From Nitrososphaerota archaeon (GTDB taxonomy: Archaea; Thermoproteota; Nitrososphaeria; Nitrososphaerales; Gagatemarchaeaceae): a DNA stretch of 7,824 nucleotides. Positions 4,722-7,824 of the stretch are shown here, piece after piece. Numbering within the stretch: the stretch's first letter is position 1; each line of letters starts with the position of its first letter. Position numbers and translations under genes: made by a program. The stretch is from positions 1 through 7,824 of the forward strand of contig VBPQ01000075.1 of the NCBI GenBank assembly GCA_005877185.1, read 5' to 3'. Below the pieces are notes generated by a model that ran no database searches, was not told the origin of the DNA, and worked only from the letters and a program-made list of their open reading frames with translations.

Positions 4722-6011
4722 ATGAATTCACAAAAAGTCTGGCTGGGATTCGCCAGGACTGGAGGAAGGCTCTACCTCGACCTGGACGAACTGCACCCGG
4801 GGATAGACATCCTGGGAAACGGCGCCGACGACGTCGCCGCTGCGCTCGCATACGCCTGCCGCGAGGCTCGTCTAAAGGTTCTCGTCCTCGACCTCAACGG
4901 GCGAGTTTCTGAGAAGGTCTCAGGCCACTTCGAGGCGAGGGGCTTCGGATACTTCCTCTACGACGCGATGAGGTTAGAGGAGAAGGCCTCCTTCCACGCC
5001 GAGCTCGCTGCCTCCGCCTACACGATGGCCCTCAACCTCTCCTTCGAGCAGGAGGGGTTCCTCAACTCCGCGATTCAGTCGATCGCGCTGGAGGAGGGGG
5101 TCGCGAGTCCTGCCTCCCTCGCCGACCAGCTGAACCTCGCCGGCGAGTTCAGGGGTCACACCGCCGATGAGCTGAAGGGTAAGCTCGGGGCCCTGAAGTC
5201 GCTGAACCTGACGGGCGAGACCGACGTCGTGGAGAAGATGATGGAGAAGAGTTCTGTGGCTGTCTTCGCTTCAGCCGAGTCTCAACAGGCAGCCGAGGTC
5301 GCGATGATGCTATTCCTCTCGAAGGTCCTCGCCCTGGGAGCGTCTGGCGTAGCTCTCCCCGACGTCTTGATCGTCAACGAGGCGAATCGCGTCTTCTCCA
5401 ACCTGCCGCTCACGCGCCACAGCAACAGGCTGCTTATCGCGTTGCTCTCCTCCCAGATGGGGAGAGTCTTCTCCTCGGAGGCCACATACGGCCTCGACCA
5501 CCACTTCCTCGAAACCGCGCCCGTGAGAATTCTCTCCAGTGCGATTTGTAACGAGGCGAGCAGTGGGGGGAGGTCTCCGGTCGGCGGTCTCTACTCTCCG
5601 CAGCACTTCACTCAAGGAAAGGGTTCGGCGGCTGCCAGCGCGATGATACTGACGCCGAACTTGTTCCTGCTTCACGATTCCGCCCGCGGCCTCGAGGAGG
5701 TCTTCGTCCCGAGGCGCTTCGAGGCATCTAACAGCACCCCGGCGGCGCAGGAGCCGCCCCGGAAGGATGACAAGAACCTGGTCAAGCAGATACTCGAGGT
5801 CGCCTCCTCGTACAGCGACGCGACCCGCGCTTCGATCGTCTCCTACCTGTCCCTCGAGAATCCCAGGGAGGAGATCGAGAGGGCCATCGACAGGCTGCAG
5901 AGCCAGGGCCACGTCACTGTAGTCGGAACGGACGTCAAACGGGACAGCCCCCTCCACTCAATCCGTCTCACCCAGAGCGGGAAGGACCTACTAAAGAGGC
6001 TGACGAGCTGA
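4722..6011 (+). CDS. HerA-like protein lacking Walker A lysine, with C-terminal winged helix
   Basis: 429 residues. The start RLYLDLDELHPGIDILG resembles the HerA/DUF87 strand before the P-loop, but at 32-39 it reads GNGADDVA in place of GxTGSGKS, so the lysine and Ser/Thr that hold ATP are absent. VLVLDLNG (53-60) resembles the second strand, and DVLIVNEANRVF (214-225) the Walker B region with Asp-Glu changed to Asn-Glu. Residues 336-352 look like a linker and 353-429 like a winged helix (EEIERAIDRLQSQGHVTVV, then LTQSGKDLLKRL). HerA proteins are hexameric DNA translocases. This one is probably a non-hydrolysing relative. Its stop touches the ATG of the RadA-like gene with no gap, implying coupled expression and probably a shared complex. 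The HerA relation is a motif reading, not a search result. Confidence 0.7.
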   Translation: MNSQKVWLGFARTGGRLYLDLDELHPGIDILGNGADDVAAALAYACREARLKVLVLDLNGRVSEKVSGHFEARGFGYFLYDAMRLEEKASFHAELAASAYTMALNLSFEQEGFLNSAIQSIALEEGVASPASLADQLNLAGEFRGHTADELKGKLGALKSLNLTGETDVVEKMMEKSSVAVFASAESQQAAEVAMMLFLSKVLALGASGVALPDVLIVNEANRVFSNLPLTRHSNRLLIALLSSQMGRVFSSEATYGLDHHFLETAPVRILSSAICNEASSGGRSPVGGLYSPQHFTQGKGSAAASAMILTPNLFLLHDSARGLEEVFVPRRFEASNSTPAAQEPPRKDDKNLVKQILEVASSYSDATRASIVSYLSLENPREEIERAIDRLQSQGHVTVVGTDVKRDSPLHSIRLTQSGKDLLKRLTS

Positions 6012-7028
6012 ATGGAGAATCTACAGACCCACTGCAAGGCCCTCGACCTCCTGACGGACGGCGGGCTGCCCACGGGCACGATCACCCAAGTCTTCGGCGA
6101 GAAGGCGCTCGGGAAGAGCATACTCTCCTTCCAGGCGGCGTGCGCCACGGTCGCGGAAGGGGGGCGCAGCGCGATAGTCCTGGACACCGAGCAGTCGTAC
6201 ATCAGCTACCTGATGAAGTACCGCTACCCCGGCATGCGCAAGCGCTTCGGGAAGGAGATCAACGTGAGGGAGGCGAAGCTCGAGAAGGTCCCGCGGAGTT
6301 CGAGGAAGAAGAGCGTCTCGAGGAGCGAGCTCGTCTCCAAGCTGAGCAGCACACTCAACGAGCTTGGCGTGGTATATGGCGACAGCCACGTCTCCACCGT
6401 CGCCGACATCCTCTGCCCCGAGTTCGACGTCAAGTTCGAGGACGCGGGGGAGCCCTCCGTCCTGATAATCCAGATGCCGGAGATAACGGACCTCCTGAAG
6501 CTTCACGGCGTCGATGCCGAGAAGGTAGTCTCGAGCGGGGGGAGGGTCGAGATGAGGCTGAAGTCGACCCCTGTGTATCAGTCGGCCCTCTACAATCTCA
6601 TCGAGCAGACGAAGGCCAAGCTCCTCATCTACGATTCCATCTCCGCCCCCCTGAAGTCGACCTTCCCGAGCACCCAGGATCTGCCTGCGAGGAGCTCGAG
6701 CGTCGCGATGCTCTTCTCCCACGCTCAGAGGCTCTGCATCGAGTTCGGGATAGCCGTCCTCACGACGAGCCACGTCTCCATCGACCCGATCAACGAGTGG
6801 GACAGGAGGCCGTACGGGGGGATAATTATTGGACACGACGCGAAGTTCAGCTTCGAGCTGACGAAGGCCACCGCGGAGAGGAACACGAAAGCGAAGGTGA
6901 AGCCGACTGCCGTGAACCCGGAGGACGAGAGCGAGGAGGGGAGGAAGGTGTGGGTACAGAGGCACCCCGCGATGGCTGACTACTCGCGCTACGGCTACGC
7001 GGCGATAGAGGATGAGGGTTTCCGCTGA
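6012..7028 (+). CDS. RadA/RecA-superfamily ATPase with a large insertion
   Basis: 338 residues. The N-terminus THCKALDLLTDGGLPTGTIT is the usual start of a RadA/RadB-type core. A canonical Walker A, GEKALGKS, lies at 29-36, DTE with the likely catalytic glutamate at 58-60, Walker B KLLIYDS at 203-209, and TTSHV at 251-255, where RadA has a Gln-containing switch and this has His. The C-terminal part (YGGIIIGHDAKFSFELTKA, then RHPAM) matches the RadA end. About 60-70 extra residues, including basic and Ser-rich 94-116, separate DTE from Walker B beyond what RadA has. No N-terminal helix-hairpin-helix domain is present, as in RadB. It should bind ATP, and probably DNA or a partner. Being fused in an operon with a HerA-like protein that lacks its own P-loop, it may supply the ATPase activity. 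Not the housekeeping RadA. Confidence 0.75.
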   Translation: MENLQTHCKALDLLTDGGLPTGTITQVFGEKALGKSILSFQAACATVAEGGRSAIVLDTEQSYISYLMKYRYPGMRKRFGKEINVREAKLEKVPRSSRKKSVSRSELVSKLSSTLNELGVVYGDSHVSTVADILCPEFDVKFEDAGEPSVLIIQMPEITDLLKLHGVDAEKVVSSGGRVEMRLKSTPVYQSALYNLIEQTKAKLLIYDSISAPLKSTFPSTQDLPARSSSVAMLFSHAQRLCIEFGIAVLTTSHVSIDPINEWDRRPYGGIIIGHDAKFSFELTKATAERNTKAKVKPTAVNPEDESEEGRKVWVQRHPAMADYSRYGYAAIEDEGFR

Positions 7029-7087
7029 CTTGCTCCCGTTACTACTACCACTACTAGCTCAGCGATATCCGCCTGAAGCCGGGAGGC

Positions 7088-7093
7088 AAAAAA
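7088..7093 (-). terminator. T-tract after the 42-residue ORF
   Basis: On the minus strand six T residues begin 11 bases after the TGA of the small ORF. They lie within a GAGGC/GCCTC inverted repeat (7083-7087 and 7096-7100). Short T-tracts commonly end archaeal transcripts. Confidence 0.4.
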
Positions 7094-7104
7094 TCGCCTC
7101 TGAG

Positions 7105-7233
7105 TCACCTGCCGGCGTTCTTCTTCAGCCACTGGTCAACCCTCCGCCCGTCCTTCTTTTCGTCGTACGGCTCGCCTATGATGCGGGCCAGACTCGCGTA
7201 AGGGTCCCTCGGGATGGACAATCTGAAGGTCAT
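7105..7233 (-). CDS. Small basic/charged ORF of 42 residues
   Basis: On the minus strand ATG at 7233 to TGA at 7107-7105 reads MTFRLSIPRDPYASLARIIG and ends with RRVDQWLKKNAGR. The composition is protein-like: few rare residues, alternating hydrophobic and charged positions, and a likely amphipathic helix at the C-terminus. A TATA-like box lies at leaderless distance and a T-tract follows the stop. It is convergent with the RadA-like gene. Family not recognised. The longer plus-strand ORF over the same bases reads much less like protein. An in-frame TTG upstream is possible but lies before the predicted transcript start. Confidence 0.5.
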   Translation of the reverse strand: MTFRLSIPRDPYASLARIIGEPYDEKKDGRRVDQWLKKNAGR

Positions 7234-7255
7234 CAGGTAGGAAGAAAGAAGTCGG

Positions 7256-7261
7256 ATATGT
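7256..7261 (-). promoter_or_regulatory. TATA-like box of the 42-residue ORF
   Basis: ACATAT on the minus strand is centred about 25 bases before the ATG at 7233. The same A/T-rich spot could also serve the gene at 7320 in the other direction, with a leader of about 35 bases. Confidence 0.35.
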
Positions 7262-7319
7262 ACGCGTCGGTCAGACAAGAAGAGACCCTAGAGTGTCTCG
7301 AAACGGAGGCCCTCCGCTG

Positions 7320-7824
7320 ATGGTCATGCTCAGGGTCTTCGCCCTTCTCTTCGCCCTCTTCGCCGCCGCCCTCGGGGGCTGGATACTCGCGCTTCCACTT
7401 CTGGCTTACGTCTTCTACCCTCTCTTTCGCCGCGGTAGGGGGCGGGGGCGGCAGGACAGACGCGTGTCGGCGGGCGAAGCCAAGCGCGGTGTGCCCTACA
7501 GGAAACTGGCCGGCGCGGCCCTCGTGCTCGTGGGAGTGGCGGCGCTCTTCTCGGGAGGGACACTCTCGCCTATCGTCTTCTCGGGCGCGGGGTTTCTCCT
7601 GCTCTTCGGGAACTCAATCCTTGACTCGCTCCTCCCTGCGAGGGTTAGAGCGGTCGGAGACTCGATACTTCTCCGCAGCAGGTTTCTTCCGCTCAGGTGG
7701 TTCGCGATCGCCGAGCTAAAGGTCTCCACCCGCAACCCCGAGGGGAGCTTTTCGGGCCTGCGAGAAAGGCTCCTGCTGCTTTCAACTCCAGCCCCGCGGT
7801 TCTTTCTGATTCTCTCCGCTGCAT
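7320..7824 (+). CDS. Multi-TM membrane protein, runs off right edge
   Basis: The frame from ATG at 7320 stays open to the window end, 168 codons. Residues 4-35 are hydrophobic (first segment, perhaps a hairpin), 36-60 a basic cytoplasmic linker (RRGRGRGRQDRR), 62-80 and 82-104 two further segments, then a soluble stretch (ILLRSRFLPLRWFAIAELKV, about 116-135) that looks like the start of a globular domain. GGAGG at 7304-7308 could be a ribosome site 11 bases before the ATG. A second ATG lies two codons later. Family not recognised. Membrane-anchored leaders of this kind precede several ATPase or protease domains, but the C-terminus is outside the window. Confidence 0.65.
   Translation, partial: MVMLRVFALLFALFAAALGGWILALPLLAYVFYPLFRRGRGRGRQDRRVSAGEAKRGVPYRKLAGAALVLVGVAALFSGGTLSPIVFSGAGFLLLFGNSILDSLLPARVRAVGDSILLRSRFLPLRWFAIAELKVSTRNPEGSFSGLRERLLLLSTPAPRFFLILSAA

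Noticed and set aside
5310..5957. Minus-strand 215-codon ORF opposite the HerA-like gene
   Set aside because: Shadow frame of a G+C-rich gene; low-complexity Arg/Gly/Val composition and no promoter.
6140..6979. Long plus-strand ORF inside the RadA-like gene, and 6021-6965 on the minus strand
   Set aside because: G+C-rich shadow frames full of Arg, Glu and Pro; the RadA-like frame has all ATPase motifs.
7012..7320. Plus-strand 102-codon ORF after the RadA-like gene
   Set aside because: It overlaps the end of the RadA-like gene in another frame, its composition is not protein-like, and a better small ORF with promoter and T-tract lies on the opposite strand.
1..7824. CRISPR array, transposase or integrase gene
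   Set aside because: No regularly spaced repeats and no transposase or recombinase motifs were seen on either strand.

Overview
The window looks archaeal. Upstream of several genes there is a TATA-like box about 25-30 bases before the start codon with almost no leader. The small regulator resembles the archaeal winged-helix family HTH_45. Two of the larger proteins read as relatives of archaeal HerA and RadA. Richness in G+C and the mix of families suggest a Nitrososphaerota (Thaumarchaeota)-type or related lineage, but I cannot fix the taxon from sequence alone.

Left part (1-2541) looks like ordinary chromosome: the start of a membrane or secreted protein leaving on the minus strand (1-60), a SRPBCC/START-like small protein (237-710, +), and convergent to it a secreted BNR/Asp-box beta-propeller protein (781-2541, -). 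The stretch 2542-2805 has no gene that I can see but holds a perfect 20-bp palindrome.

Middle part (about 2800-4700) is accessory and decaying. It begins with a tRNA-T-arm-like inverted repeat (2806-2837). Next come the truncated remains of a divergent pair: a winged-helix regulator fragment (minus) and the N-terminus of a HerA-like protein (plus). A small membrane ORF with a doubtful tail follows. On the minus strand lie two tandem paralogous two-TM proteins, the upstream one intact and the downstream one broken by a single frameshift.

Right part (4364-7028) holds what looks like the intact version of the same divergent pair. A winged-helix regulator (minus) faces a HerA-like protein with no recognisable Walker A lysine (plus), which abuts with no gap a RadA/RecA-like ATPase with a good P-loop. 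Regulator promoters of both copies share an inverted repeat with a 10-base spacer, and two promoters in the intact part carry the same 15-bp site CTCAT-N5-ATGAG. After this come a convincing 42-residue minus-strand ORF and a multi-TM protein that runs off the right edge.

The main interest is a duplicated module of regulator, two-TM membrane proteins, a pseudo-HerA and a RadA-like ATPase with an unusual insertion. I infer a DNA- or membrane-associated ATPase system, perhaps part of an integrated element. Its function is not shown by the sequence.
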